Positions 26,481 through 35,306 of a DNA stretch of 64,000 bases are shown here, one piece after another. The stretch is from Fimenecus sp052298855. GTDB lineage: Bacteria; Bacillota; Clostridia; Oscillospirales; Acutalibacteraceae. The stretch is taken from positions 62,001 to 126,000 of the forward strand of contig DAVZXP010000003.1 of assembly GCA_052298855.1 (NCBI GenBank), given 5' to 3'. Positions within the stretch are counted from its first letter, which is position 1. Each line of letters opens with the position of its first letter. The translations under genes and the position numbers were made by a program. Below the pieces are notes generated by a model. It worked only from the letters and a program-made list of their open reading frames with translations. It did not search any database and was not told the DNA's origin.

Positions 26481-28152
26481 CAGTAAAACAAAAAAAGTAA
26501 TAAGCATCGGCTTGACGGTGTCGCTTCTCGCCCTCTCGCTTGCGGGCTGCGGAAAGCAGAAAACCACGGGAAATGAAATTCTTGACGACGCAAGGGGTAC
26601 GCAGACCTATGTTCAGCAGAACTACACAACCCTTGCCGAAAATGTTAAAAAGCAGGAAACAGTTTATATAAATCTCAACTCCGACGGCACGGTCAAAAAG
26701 ATAAACGTAACCGATTGGCTTCACACCGATACTCCGCAGACGGTTATCGAGGACGTAAGCTCGCTTGAGAATATCACAAACGTCAAAACGCTCACACCGG
26801 CAGACGTAAGAGACGGCAAGCTCTATTGGAATATGGATACCACAGACCTCTATTACAGCGGCACAACCGAAAAGTCCTCTCCGCTTAATATAAGCATACG
26901 CTATTTCCTCGACGACGTTGAAATGACGGCGGAGGAAATTGCAGGTAAAAGCGGAAACGTTAAAATTCAGATTGACGTTTCAAGCACACTTAAAAAGGCT
27001 GTTACAATCAACAAGAAAAGCTATGATATTTATTGCCCGATGCTCTTTGTCGGCGGTATGATTTTGCCCGAGGACAAATTCACGAACGTTAATATCGTAA
27101 ACGGCACGGCTCTCAGCGACGGCTCAAAGCAAATTGCATTCTTCACGGGCGTACCCGGTGCGGACGAAAGCCTCGGACTTTCCGAGCTCAATCTTTCAAT
27201 GCTCAACGCCCTCACGGCAGACTCGTTTACGATAACCGCCACAACGACGAATTTTGAATTGGGCAACATTATGCTTGCGGCGGCTCCGTTGTCGGCAGTC
27301 GGCTCAATCGGCACGGGCACACTCCCCGAAAGCGTTGACGATATTAAAGGCGTGCTCTCCGACATTGAGGACGTTCAGAAAGCGCTTAACGGTCTTGATA
27401 TAAACAAGGTGGTAAGCGTGCTTTACGGCGACTCAAACAAGTTCGATGAGCTTATCGGCTCTGTCAACACGGCTGTAAGGCTCTACCGTGAGAACGAAAA
27501 GCTCCTTAAAACCGTCAGTACCTATATGACCGACGAAAACCTCAAAAAGCTTGAAAAGCTTGCCGACGATTTGAGCAAAACGGATTTGGACGCAATTTCG
27601 GCAACTCTCAACGACCCTGCCGTTGCGGCTCTGCTTGAAATTCTGCCGAAGCTCTCCTCAAGCTTCTCTGAGGTTGCTACGCTTGCAAAGGATTTGAATG
27701 AGATAATGCCCATTCTTCAATCGCTTTCAAACGATATGAATGACCCCGAAATCAAGCAATCGCTTGACAATATGCCCGAAACTCTCAATGAGCTTCAGGG
27801 CGTATTAAAGACCATTGACGACAACAAGGAAGTCCTTGAAATGATAAACGACCTTTCAAGCGACGATAAGGCGGCACAGGTTGACGCACTTATGAAAACC
27901 GTAAGCAAATACACCACTCTCGACTCTCTCCCCGAGGAAAAGCAGCAGCTTCTTGCCGAGAAAATGAAGGAATGGCTCACCTACGGCAACGAATACGACA
28001 TTTTCACGGAAAAAGCCTCGAATATGACCTCGAACGTTGTTTTCACATACAAAACAGATGCAATTTCCGTCCCCGAGCAGTCGGCAGAGCAGACGGCAGA
28101 GACACAGGAGACTGTGGGCTTCGTAACAAGAATTAAAAATCTTTTCAAATAA
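26473..28152 (+). CDS. Lipoprotein partner of the MMPL transporter
   Basis: 559 residues with a lipoprotein signal: basic start, hydrophobic stretch and lipobox LAGC with Cys26. The mature part has a beta-rich N-terminal third (KKINVTDWLHTDTPQTVIED near residue 75) and a long helical, probably coiled-coil region at about 280-510 rich in Leu, Glu and Asp. No C-terminal membrane segment. It overlaps the transporter gene by 8 bases. I do not recognise a named family; the context suggests an outer-face adaptor for the transporter. No terminator is obvious after it. Confidence 0.75.
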   Translation: MFNSKTKKVISIGLTVSLLALSLAGCGKQKTTGNEILDDARGTQTYVQQNYTTLAENVKKQETVYINLNSDGTVKKINVTDWLHTDTPQTVIEDVSSLENITNVKTLTPADVRDGKLYWNMDTTDLYYSGTTEKSSPLNISIRYFLDDVEMTAEEIAGKSGNVKIQIDVSSTLKKAVTINKKSYDIYCPMLFVGGMILPEDKFTNVNIVNGTALSDGSKQIAFFTGVPGADESLGLSELNLSMLNALTADSFTITATTTNFELGNIMLAAAPLSAVGSIGTGTLPESVDDIKGVLSDIEDVQKALNGLDINKVVSVLYGDSNKFDELIGSVNTAVRLYRENEKLLKTVSTYMTDENLKKLEKLADDLSKTDLDAISATLNDPAVAALLEILPKLSSSFSEVATLAKDLNEIMPILQSLSNDMNDPEIKQSLDNMPETLNELQGVLKTIDDNKEVLEMINDLSSDDKAAQVDALMKTVSKYTTLDSLPEEKQQLLAEKMKEWLTYGNEYDIFTEKASNMTSNVVFTYKTDAISVPEQSAEQTAETQETVGFVTRIKNLFK

Positions 28153-28203
28153 TATAAAATTTAAGCACTCAAATTCAATTTTGGCTTTTGTTTCAATTTA
28201 CTA

Positions 28204-28232
28204 TTAACATTTGAGCGAATTTGTGCTATAAT
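28204..28232 (+). promoter_or_regulatory. Promoter of the cytidylate-kinase-like gene
   Basis: TTAACA (28204-28209) and TATAAT (28227-28232) with a 17-base spacer, 31 bases before the ATG. Confidence 0.7.
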
Positions 28233-28263
28233 ATATATACAAAATGAAAAGGAAGTGTTGAAT

Positions 28264-28866
28264 ATGAAAAAAAATCTTGTTATTACCATCAGCCGTGAAT
28301 TCGGAAGCGGCGGACATAAAATCGGCGAGCTTTTGGCAAAAGAACTCAATGTTCCTTTTTATGACAAGAAAATCATAGACAAGGCGGCGGAGAAAACAGG
28401 CCTTTCGGCTGACTTTATCGCAGAGCACGAGCAGAGATACACAAGCTCTCTTATGTTCAATCTTGCTATGGGAAATTATTCACGCACAGGCGAGCTTCCT
28501 CTCCACGACAAAATCGACATCGTCGAGAGCGATATTATCAGAGGTTATGCTTCGCAAGGCTCTTGCGTAATTATCGGCAGATGTGCGGACTACGTTCTTG
28601 AAAATGATTTTGACTGTCTTAACGTCTTTATCTATGCCGACGACGTCAAGAAGATTGAGAGAATTGTCAACAAATACGGCCTTGAGCCGAAGAAGGCGGA
28701 AAAGCTCGTTAAGGAAACTAACCGTTCACGCTCAAAGCATTACAACTACTTCTCGGGCAAGATTTGGGGCGACAGAAGAAATTACGACCTTATGATTAAC
28801 TCCTCAACCTTCACTCCCGAGGAATGTGTCAAGATGATTATCTCGGCGGCTGAAAACATAAAGTAA
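28264..28866 (+). CDS. Cytidylate-kinase-like family protein
   Basis: 200 residues of the cytidylate-kinase-like P-loop family: ITISREFGSGGHKIGELLA at the N-terminus carries the nucleotide-binding loop, VIIGRCADYVL near residue 100 and KIERIVNKYGL follow the family pattern, and the lid has TNRSRSKHYNYFSG. The ATG at 28264 has AGGAAG eight bases before it; a GTG nine bases earlier overlaps that site. This family is widespread in gut Clostridia beside true Cmk, and its substrate is not established. Single-gene unit with its own promoter and terminator. Confidence 0.8.
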   Translation: MKKNLVITISREFGSGGHKIGELLAKELNVPFYDKKIIDKAAEKTGLSADFIAEHEQRYTSSLMFNLAMGNYSRTGELPLHDKIDIVESDIIRGYASQGSCVIIGRCADYVLENDFDCLNVFIYADDVKKIERIVNKYGLEPKKAEKLVKETNRSRSKHYNYFSGKIWGDRRNYDLMINSSTFTPEECVKMIISAAENIK

Positions 28867-28885
28867 AATACATAACATAACAAAA

Positions 28886-28923
28886 GTACCGTACAGCTTA
28901 AATTTAGCTGTACGGTATTTTTA
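28886..28923. terminator. Bidirectional terminator between the kinase-like gene and rqcP
   Basis: Hairpin arms TACCGTACAGCT and AGCTGTACGGTA are followed by TTTTTATA on the plus strand and by CTTTTGTTATG on the minus strand. It lies between convergent genes and can serve both; the rqcP stop codon falls in the plus-strand U-tract. Confidence 0.88.
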
Positions 28924-29160
28924 TATCTCCTTGAACATTGAGGAAGCCTGTTCCTTTGTCGCATACTCCGAAACGCTGAGAACTTCGTATTTCGTTGTTT
29001 TCTCGCCGAAGCGGATTTCGATTACGTCCCCGACCTTTACGTCGTAAGAGGCTCTTGCAACCTTGCCGTTCACCGTGACGTGTTTTGCGTCACACACCTC
29101 GTTCGCAACGGTTCTTCGCTTGATTATTCGGGATATTTTAAGATATTTGTCAAGTCGCAT
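28921..29160 (-). CDS. rqcP: S4-domain RNA-binding protein, RqcP (YabO) type
   Basis: 79 residues made up almost wholly of an S4 domain: MRLDKYLKISRIIKRRTVA, then VTVNGKVARASYDVKVGD, which is the YabO/RqcP pattern. In Firmicutes this small protein works with RqcH on stalled 50S-nascent chain complexes to add alanine tails. GGAGGTAGACT precedes the ATG. It follows hup, as is common in Clostridia, and has a possible promoter of its own. Confidence 0.87.
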   Translation of the reverse strand: MRLDKYLKISRIIKRRTVANEVCDAKHVTVNGKVARASYDVKVGDVIEIRFGEKTTKYEVLSVSEYATKEQASSMFKEI

Positions 29161-29180
29161 AGTCTACCTCCGAGAATTGT

Positions 29181-29209
29181 TTTATATATAATAACACAAA
29201 GTGCGACAA
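29181..29209 (-). promoter_or_regulatory. Possible rqcP promoter
   Basis: TTGTCG (29204-29209) and TATAAA (29181-29186) with a 17-base spacer, immediately after the hup terminator. The -35 is imperfect. Confidence 0.5.
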
Positions 29210-29243
29210 AAAAACAGGGGAAGATAAAAATATCTTCCCCTGT
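29207..29243 (-). terminator. hup terminator
   Basis: On the minus strand ACAGGGGAAGATA pairs with TATCTTCCCCTGT around a short T-rich loop and is followed by TTTTTTTG. A classical strong intrinsic terminator directly after hup. Confidence 0.93.
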
Positions 29244-29258
29244 AAATGTTAAAAAGAA

Positions 29259-29531
29259 TTATTTAACAGCGTTCTTGAGAGCCTGACCAGCCTTGAAAGC
29301 GGGAACCTTAGAAGCTGCGATTGTCATAGCCTCGCCTGTCTTGGGGTTACGTCCCTGCTTAGCTGCACGAGCACGTACTTCGAAAGTACCAAAGCCGATA
29401 AGCTGAACTTTGTCGCCCTTTGCAAGAGCTTCTGTTACTGCTTCGAATACAGCTGAAACTGCTGCGTCTGCGTCCTTCTTTGAAAGGTCTGCCTTTGCAG
29501 CTACTGCTGCGATAAGATCTGTCTTATTCAT
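29259..29531 (-). CDS. hup: HU-family DNA-binding protein
   Basis: 90-residue nucleoid protein that bends DNA as a dimer. MNKTDLIAAVAAKADLSKKD at the start, GFGTFEVRARAAKQGRNP in the middle and the DNA-clasping arm around GRNPKTGEAM are textbook HU. GGAGGAGACAAAA precedes the ATG. It is followed by a strong terminator, so high expression as a near-single gene is likely; the upstream promoter within or after mazG is not clear. Confidence 0.97.
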   Translation of the reverse strand: MNKTDLIAAVAAKADLSKKDADAAVSAVFEAVTEALAKGDKVQLIGFGTFEVRARAAKQGRNPKTGEAMTIAASKVPAFKAGQALKNAVK

Positions 29532-29588
29532 TTTTGTCTCCTCCGTTTTATTAAAAGACTTTTAATATTTCCAAAAGTGCGAGCACTT

Positions 29589-30398
29589 TTAATTGGACTT
29601 AGTAATATTTTTAGCCTCATCCCAAAGGCTGTCAAGCTCCTCAATCGAGCTTGTGCTCATATCGATATTGCGTTCCTTTGCAAGTCGCTCCACAATCGCA
29701 AAGCGATTTAAGAACTTGTCCGTCGAAGCGGTAAGTGCCTCCTCGGCGTCAACATTTATAAATCTTGATACGTTCACGGCAGAGAAAAGCAGGTCGCCGA
29801 GCTCCTCGGTCATATTTTCTTTATCATTATTTTGAACAGCCGCCTTTAACTCGTCGCTCTCCTCTGAAAGCTTTTGGAATGCGCCCGATACGTCCTCCCA
29901 ATCGAAGCCGACCTTAGAAGCCTTCTCCTGAATTTTTGCACTTCGCATAAGAGCCGGAAGCTCACGGGGCACGGAAAGCATTTTATCGGTTTGGGTTTTA
30001 CGGTGTTTGGTCCTCGACTTAATCTGCTCCCAATTCTCCATAACCTCGCCGCTGTCCTTAACGCTTATGTCGCCGAAAACGTGCGGATGGCGTTCAATGA
30101 GCTTTTTACAGATACCGTCGCACACATCGGAAAAATCAAACTCGCCGTTTTCAGCTCCGATTTGCGAATGGAAAACGACCTGCAAAAGCACGTCCCCCAA
30201 TTCCTCGGTCATAAGCTCTTTATCGTTTTTATTGATAGCCTCAACTACCTCATACGTCTCCTCGATAAGCGATTTCTTAATCGACTCATGAGTTTGCTCC
30301 CTGTCCCAAGGGCAGCCCTCGGGCGAACGGAGAATTTTCATTATTTCCAAGAGGTCGGATACGTCATATTTTAATTTTAATACAAAATTTACTGCCAT
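29589..30398 (-). CDS. mazG: Nucleoside triphosphate pyrophosphohydrolase MazG
   Basis: 269 residues with two tandem MazG domains: LRSPEGCPWDREQTHESIKK near residue 23 with EELGDVLLQVVFHS near residue 65, and a second EELGDLLFSAVN near residue 200. It hydrolyses NTPs, including house-cleaning of aberrant nucleotides, and can affect ppGpp responses. It sits between the flippase and hup genes in the usual Clostridial order. A perfect 18-bp palindrome (AAAAGTGC-GA-GCACTTTT) at 29573-29590 spans its stop and may act as a weak terminator. Confidence 0.94.
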   Translation of the reverse strand: MAVNFVLKLKYDVSDLLEIMKILRSPEGCPWDREQTHESIKKSLIEETYEVVEAINKNDKELMTEELGDVLLQVVFHSQIGAENGEFDFSDVCDGICKKLIERHPHVFGDISVKDSGEVMENWEQIKSRTKHRKTQTDKMLSVPRELPALMRSAKIQEKASKVGFDWEDVSGAFQKLSEESDELKAAVQNNDKENMTEELGDLLFSAVNVSRFINVDAEEALTASTDKFLNRFAIVERLAKERNIDMSTSSIEELDSLWDEAKNITKSN

Positions 30399-30420
30399 AA
30401 ACGTTACTTCCTTATCTATT

Positions 30421-32208
30421 TTAACCTATAAATCCATATTTTGCAAGTGTTTTGGCAATTTTTTCGCCCTTTGGAAGCATAATTATATCTTCTTTTACTA
30501 TTCCGTTTACCAAAAGCATGGAAATGAAGTAAACAATCACCGCAAAAACGACCGCAATCGCCGTAGCAAGTATGTTTGTGATAGAGTGGTCGCCCTTGTA
30601 AATTTCGGGTAAAATCGCATTGAAAATGCCGAAGCTCGTTCTTGCCGCAACACCGCAGAGCACGCTGCAAACGGTTGGCTTTACGAATACCGACATATAG
30701 TCGATTTTTACCCTTGCCGTTCTTATAAGCGCAACAAAGTTTATCACGACGATTATCGTATAGCACACAACCGTTCCGACAACTGCGCCGTTAATGTTGA
30801 GCTGCGGCATACCGATAAAGATATAGTTTGTTATAACCTTTGCGATTGCGCCTATCGAAAGCGATATTACGGGAATTTTCGCCTTTCCGAGAGCCTGAAG
30901 CATATTTGTCATCGGCTGTGAAAGTGAAATTAAAAATATCGTGTAACCGTAAGCCGCCATAATCGGTGCGGCAATTGAAACAGCCTCCGCCGATTTTCCC
31001 GTTTCATACATCATCTGCAAAATCGGATAAGCCAAAACGCCCATTCCGATACCCGCAGGAAGCGAGAACATCATTGTAACACGAAGCACCGACTCGACCG
31101 AGTTTTTAAGAGCCTTCGTGTCCTTTAACGCCCAAGCCGCCGAAAGAGCAGGGATTGCGCTAACTCCCAGAGTCATGGTAATTGACGGGATAAGGTTCTT
31201 AAAGTCAAGCGACATCGTATATGCGCCGTAAAGATATTTCGGAATATCCTCGTCAAGCACGTTTGAAAGCGCAAGCTCGACAGAATATAAATTTCTAATA
31301 TAATCAAGGTTGCCCTCAATCATTGTCGCAAGCCTGTTTTGAATTGTCATTGAGTCAATGAGGTTTGTAACGCTGAAAACAAGCGAGGAAGCAACGACGG
31401 GTACGGCAAGACCGAAAAGAGCCTTTACTATCGTGCTTGACTGTGCAGGCTTCGGGGAAGCGGCAAGCTCCGCATGAGTAATTCCGTCGCCCTTTACCTT
31501 ATGCAAAATCATCATATAAATCATACCGATAATCGTGCCCACGGTAACGCCGATTGCCGCCGCTGCCGCCGCATAAGGATAGATAGCACTTGAAAGTTCA
31601 GCATGTGTGGTTACTGTTTTCCCGTAAACGGTAAGTCCCTGTTCAAACCTCGAATAGCCGTATGAAATTGAAAGCTTCGCACACGCAAGACCGAAAACGA
31701 CCTTGCCGACAGCCTCCCACACCTCCGACATAGCGGTAGGGGTCATATTCCTCATACCGTTGTAATAGCCTCTGTAAATAGACATAATACAACAGAAGAA
31801 AATTGACGGTGTAATCGCAAGTATGGCAGGGATAGCCTCCAAGCTCTTTGCAAGATAAGCGTAAGGATAAGCGAGCAAGAGCAAAAGCAAGGTTCCGCCG
31901 ATACCCGTTATCAAAAACAGCCTTGCCGCCACCTTAAAGGTAAGCCTTACATCTCTGTACCTTTTGAGTGCCATCTGCTGCGATACCATTTTTGAAATTG
32001 CGACGGGCAGTCCTGCCATTGAAATGGTATACACGGGAATATAAAGGTTATATGCCGAGTCAAAATATCCTCTTCCGACTGCGCCGACCATATTTGAAAG
32101 CGGTATTTTATAGAGAATACCGATAATTTTAACAATCAAGGTTGCGGCTGCAAGCACCATTGCTCCGTTGAGAAGCGACTGACTTTTCCGCTTTGTATTG
32201 TTTGCCAA
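30421..32208 (-). CDS. MOP-superfamily flippase, SpoVB/MurJ-like
   Basis: 595-residue polytopic membrane protein with about 14 helices. The N-terminus (LNGAMVLAAATLIVKIIGIL, then YKIPLSNMVGAVGRGYFDSA) is the oligosaccharidyl-lipid flippase pattern seen in SpoVB and Clostridial MurJ relatives. The start is TTG, five bases after GGGGTG. Neighbour mazG is a frequent partner of spoVB in Firmicutes. It may flip a lipid-linked wall precursor; whether it acts in sporulation or in growth cannot be told. Confidence 0.85.
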   Translation of the reverse strand: MANNTKRKSQSLLNGAMVLAAATLIVKIIGILYKIPLSNMVGAVGRGYFDSAYNLYIPVYTISMAGLPVAISKMVSQQMALKRYRDVRLTFKVAARLFLITGIGGTLLLLLLAYPYAYLAKSLEAIPAILAITPSIFFCCIMSIYRGYYNGMRNMTPTAMSEVWEAVGKVVFGLACAKLSISYGYSRFEQGLTVYGKTVTTHAELSSAIYPYAAAAAAIGVTVGTIIGMIYMMILHKVKGDGITHAELAASPKPAQSSTIVKALFGLAVPVVASSLVFSVTNLIDSMTIQNRLATMIEGNLDYIRNLYSVELALSNVLDEDIPKYLYGAYTMSLDFKNLIPSITMTLGVSAIPALSAAWALKDTKALKNSVESVLRVTMMFSLPAGIGMGVLAYPILQMMYETGKSAEAVSIAAPIMAAYGYTIFLISLSQPMTNMLQALGKAKIPVISLSIGAIAKVITNYIFIGMPQLNINGAVVGTVVCYTIIVVINFVALIRTARVKIDYMSVFVKPTVCSVLCGVAARTSFGIFNAILPEIYKGDHSITNILATAIAVVFAVIVYFISMLLVNGIVKEDIIMLPKGEKIAKTLAKYGFIG

Positions 32209-32237
32209 CTGAACACCCCATTCCGATAAGTCTACAT

Positions 32238-32266
32238 ATTATACATTTATTTTTATATAAAGTAAA
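32238..32266 (-). promoter_or_regulatory. Promoter of the flippase gene
   Basis: TTTACT (32261-32266) and TATAAT (32238-32243) with a 17-base spacer, about 30 bases before the TTG start, in the only sizeable gap of this gene run. Confidence 0.7.
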
Positions 32267-32271
32267 GCATA

Positions 32272-33195
32272 TCAGCCTATAAATTCACGCAAAAGTGAGT
32301 CCTCGGGCACAAGCGCCAAATCCACGCTCTCAAATTGCTTCAAGGAATGTATGAGCTTTTTCGCTTCCCGTGCATGCTCCTCGCTGAGTTGTGCACCCTC
32401 AAGCATTTCGAGCACCGTGTTTTTGAAAAGGCACGGCTCGCACATATGAATTGAGTTAATTCTCACGTCCGCCATATCCTCATACGGGAACAGATATTTG
32501 TCCTCGCCGTCGCAAACACTCTGCCAAAGGTCATAGGTGTTTTCAACCGAGCTTGCTCTGAAATTATAATCTCTTATAAGCCGTCTCATAAATCTGAGAT
32601 TACGCTTGTTGAGAACAATCCTTCCCTTTGCGTCGTAAATTCTCGAGGATACGCTTATATAAATTTTCATAAGCTTTAAGCCGTCAAGTCCGCTTGTGAC
32701 AATCGGATTCAAGGCGTGAAGTCCCTCAACGATAACGGCGTCATTCTTTCCGAGCGTTATTTTGCGAGCTGCGTCCTTTCTCGTACCCGTTGTAAAGTCA
32801 AAGATAGGAAGCTCCGTTTCCTCGCCTGCCATAAGGCTTTTAAGGGTTTCCGATATTAAATCAATATCAAGCGCATAGACCGTTTCAAAGTCGGGGTTAC
32901 CCTCGGCATATCCGGGAATGTCGCACCTGTTCTTATAAAAATCGTCAAGCGATACAACATAGGTCATCATACCGAGTGAGGTAAAGGTCTCTGCGATTTT
33001 TTTAGCCGTCGTCGTCTTGCCCGAAGCGGACGGACCTGCAAGCATTATAATTTTCCTGCCCAAATCGTCGAGAGCCTTCTCTGCGATATTGTTTATAATG
33101 TTCCTGTAACGAAGCTCCGCCCTTGCGACAAAAGCCTGCGGATTTTCCCTCGCCAGCTCGTTTATATATTCAATTCTGTTATTGTTGTTTGACAT
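32272..33195 (-). CDS. Uridine-kinase-like nucleoside kinase
   Basis: 307 residues with a P-loop IIMLAGPSASGKTTTAKKIA near residue 48 and the uridine kinase/PRK pattern SLDDFYKNRCDIP near residue 83 and VIVEGLHALNP near residue 155. The N-terminal 40 residues and the C-terminal arm are longer than in Udk. Such proteins in Clostridia are usually annotated as nucleoside kinases. It follows hemZ by 20 bases in the long minus-strand run. Substrate not determined. Confidence 0.8.
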   Translation of the reverse strand: MSNNNNRIEYINELARENPQAFVARAELRYRNIINNIAEKALDDLGRKIIMLAGPSASGKTTTAKKIAETFTSLGMMTYVVSLDDFYKNRCDIPGYAEGNPDFETVYALDIDLISETLKSLMAGEETELPIFDFTTGTRKDAARKITLGKNDAVIVEGLHALNPIVTSGLDGLKLMKIYISVSSRIYDAKGRIVLNKRNLRFMRRLIRDYNFRASSVENTYDLWQSVCDGEDKYLFPYEDMADVRINSIHMCEPCLFKNTVLEMLEGAQLSEEHAREAKKLIHSLKQFESVDLALVPEDSLLREFIG

Positions 33196-33215
33196 AACGC
33201 TTACCTGCCTTTAGG

Positions 33216-34676
33216 TTATTTACAGCTGTCGTAAAATTTAATGATTTCGTCTTTTCTTTTAACAATCTCCGCAAAGCCGTCAATATATTCATACGGATAT
33301 TTGTAGTTGAATATTCTGCTTATTTTGTCGCCGTTCGGTGCTTTTAATCTTGTAACTCCGCCACCGCCCAACGCAAAGACGGAATGACATTCCTCCATCA
33401 TAAAGATATTGTAAAGACATTCCTTATCGGGCTTTGAATAGCCTGTGTTTTCAAGGTTGCCGAGCGATTTTGCCTGACGGTACATATAGTACGGAAAATA
33501 TCCGTTGCCCGTCAATTCGGAATAGGCATAGTCGAGCATATTTCCTGCAAGATTGCTCTTTTCGGTGTCAACCTGCCCCGATGTAGTTCCCATAACAGAA
33601 GAACGCTTCAAGGCAAGAGTATGAACGGTTATGTTTTCAGCCGAGAAGTTCAACGCCTTGTCAAGCGAAGCACAAAAGCCGTCTAAAGTATCATTCGGCA
33701 AGCCTGCTATTAAGTCTGCGTTGATATTGTCAAAACCCTCTTCTCTCGCAATATAAAATGCGTTTTCAGCCATCTGCGCCGTATGCTTTCTGCCGATGGC
33801 CTCTAAAATTTTATCGTCAAAGGTCTGCGGATTTATGCTTATTCTTGAAACTCCGCCGTCTTTCATAACCTTGAATTTTTCTCTTGTAAGCGTATCAGGT
33901 CTGCCCGCTTCGATTGTGTATTCACGAACGGTTGACAAATCGAAATTATCTGAAATAGCTTCAATCACATATTTTAATTCGTCGGCTTCGAGCGTAGTGG
34001 GGGTGCCTCCGCCGTAATAAACGCTTTCAAGTCGCAAGCCGAGACTTTTTGCGATTTTGCCCGTAAGTTCAATTTCCTTTTTAAGACAGTCAAGATAATC
34101 GGGCATCAGCTTTTTAATAAGCGAGCTTGTCATTGCGTGGGAGACAAACGAACAATAACTGCACCTTGTCGGGCAAAACGGAATTGAAACATAGAGGCTG
34201 AAGGACTCGGGTCTTGAAAGTGAAATGATTTTCTCCTCGGTGTTTGCAACGCTGTCCGCAAGAGCCGTCTTTTCTTTCGTAACAAGGTAATCACGCATAA
34301 AAATTTCCCTGCCCTTTTCGTCGCCGTAGGTCGCCTTGAGATTTCTCAAAAGCTTTGAGGGACGAATACCCGTGAGTATTCCCCATTTAGGCGTATATCC
34401 CGTGATTTTAACAAGTGCACGGAACATCATCTGCGCCATAAGAAGCTCACCGTCGGAAACACCCGAAAGGCTGTTTTCTTCGCTGTAAAGCACGCTTCCC
34501 GCTTCGTCGGTAAAAACAACTCTAACCTCGCTGTCGGTAAACTCCGTGAGCAAAAGTGCCTCGCCGTCTTGGAAACTGTCCCCGATTACGACGGTTATTT
34601 TCTCATTCGGATAAAACACCCGTGTCAGCTTTTCCGCTTCGTATTGAAATTTATGATTTTTAATACCGAGTATCAT
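33216..34676 (-). CDS. hemZ: Radical-SAM coproporphyrinogen dehydrogenase-like protein HemZ
   Basis: 486 residues. The radical-SAM cluster motif CPTRCSYC (Cx3Cx2C) is near residue 170, after an N-terminal extension typical of HemZ rather than HemN or HemW. YYGGGTPTTLEADEL near residue 220 and SRISINPQTFDD near residue 280 are shared by the HemN group. It overlaps the MBL hydrolase gene by four bases. No other haem genes are nearby, so its role as a haem enzyme is not supported by context. Confidence 0.87.
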   Translation of the reverse strand: MILGIKNHKFQYEAEKLTRVFYPNEKITVVIGDSFQDGEALLLTEFTDSEVRVVFTDEAGSVLYSEENSLSGVSDGELLMAQMMFRALVKITGYTPKWGILTGIRPSKLLRNLKATYGDEKGREIFMRDYLVTKEKTALADSVANTEEKIISLSRPESFSLYVSIPFCPTRCSYCSFVSHAMTSSLIKKLMPDYLDCLKKEIELTGKIAKSLGLRLESVYYGGGTPTTLEADELKYVIEAISDNFDLSTVREYTIEAGRPDTLTREKFKVMKDGGVSRISINPQTFDDKILEAIGRKHTAQMAENAFYIAREEGFDNINADLIAGLPNDTLDGFCASLDKALNFSAENITVHTLALKRSSVMGTTSGQVDTEKSNLAGNMLDYAYSELTGNGYFPYYMYRQAKSLGNLENTGYSKPDKECLYNIFMMEECHSVFALGGGGVTRLKAPNGDKISRIFNYKYPYEYIDGFAEIVKRKDEIIKFYDSCK

Positions 34677-35305
34677 ACAAGTCTCCGCAAATATCTGTTA
34701 TGTGTTCGCTCATAGTCGAGCGTGGTCGAACGGTTATGACCGGGATAAACCTTATAGTCGCCGTCAAGCCCTGCAATCTTTTTAAGTGACGAAATAAGCA
34801 TAAAATCATCTCCGCCCAAAAGATCGGTTCTGCCTGCCGTAAGTGAAAACAGCGTGTCGCCCGTGAAAACCGTCTTTTCGCTTTCGATAATATAGCAAGC
34901 TCCGCCGGGTGTATGACCGGGGGTGTGCATAACCTTAATTTTCGTCTCTCCGAGCATAATTTCGTCGCCGTCTTGAAGCAGTCTGTCAGCCGAAACGCTT
35001 TTTTGCTCACAGCCTCCCCACTCGGCAAGGCTTCTTTTCGGATTTGAAAGACACTCTGCGTCAAGCCTATGTATCATAACCTCGGCATTGGTATATTCTT
35101 TCAAATCGTGTACGCCTAAAATGTGGTCAAAGTGTCCGTGTGTGAGCAATATATACTTGACTTTCTTGCCGTCAAGCTCTCTTTTAAGCGCCTCGTTAAA
35201 ATCGCCTGCGTCAATGACGGCACATTCATTCGTTGCAACGTCCGTTAAAATATATGTGTTTGCGCTGACAGGACCTAACGGGATTGATTTTACGGTAATT
35301 GCCAT
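34673..35305 (-). CDS. MBL-fold metallohydrolase, glyoxalase-II-like
   Basis: 210 residues with the metallo-beta-lactamase zinc motif LLTHGHFDHILGV near residue 53, then HTPGHTPGG near residue 130, FTGDTLF near residue 150 and VYPGHN near residue 187. These supply the di-metal ligands. The subset is the YcbL/glyoxalase-II-like group. Its stop overlaps the hemZ start. This gene next to dtd and rel is a common Firmicute arrangement; the physiological thioester substrate is unknown. Confidence 0.87.
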   Translation of the reverse strand: MAITVKSIPLGPVSANTYILTDVATNECAVIDAGDFNEALKRELDGKKVKYILLTHGHFDHILGVHDLKEYTNAEVMIHRLDAECLSNPKRSLAEWGGCEQKSVSADRLLQDGDEIMLGETKIKVMHTPGHTPGGACYIIESEKTVFTGDTLFSLTAGRTDLLGGDDFMLISSLKKIAGLDGDYKVYPGHNRSTTLDYERTHNRYLRRLV

Positions 35306-35306
35306 T

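Noticed and set aside
33216..34676. HemN or HemW rather than HemZ
   Set aside because: The long N-terminal extension before the cluster motif and the total length favour HemZ, though the function stays uncertain.
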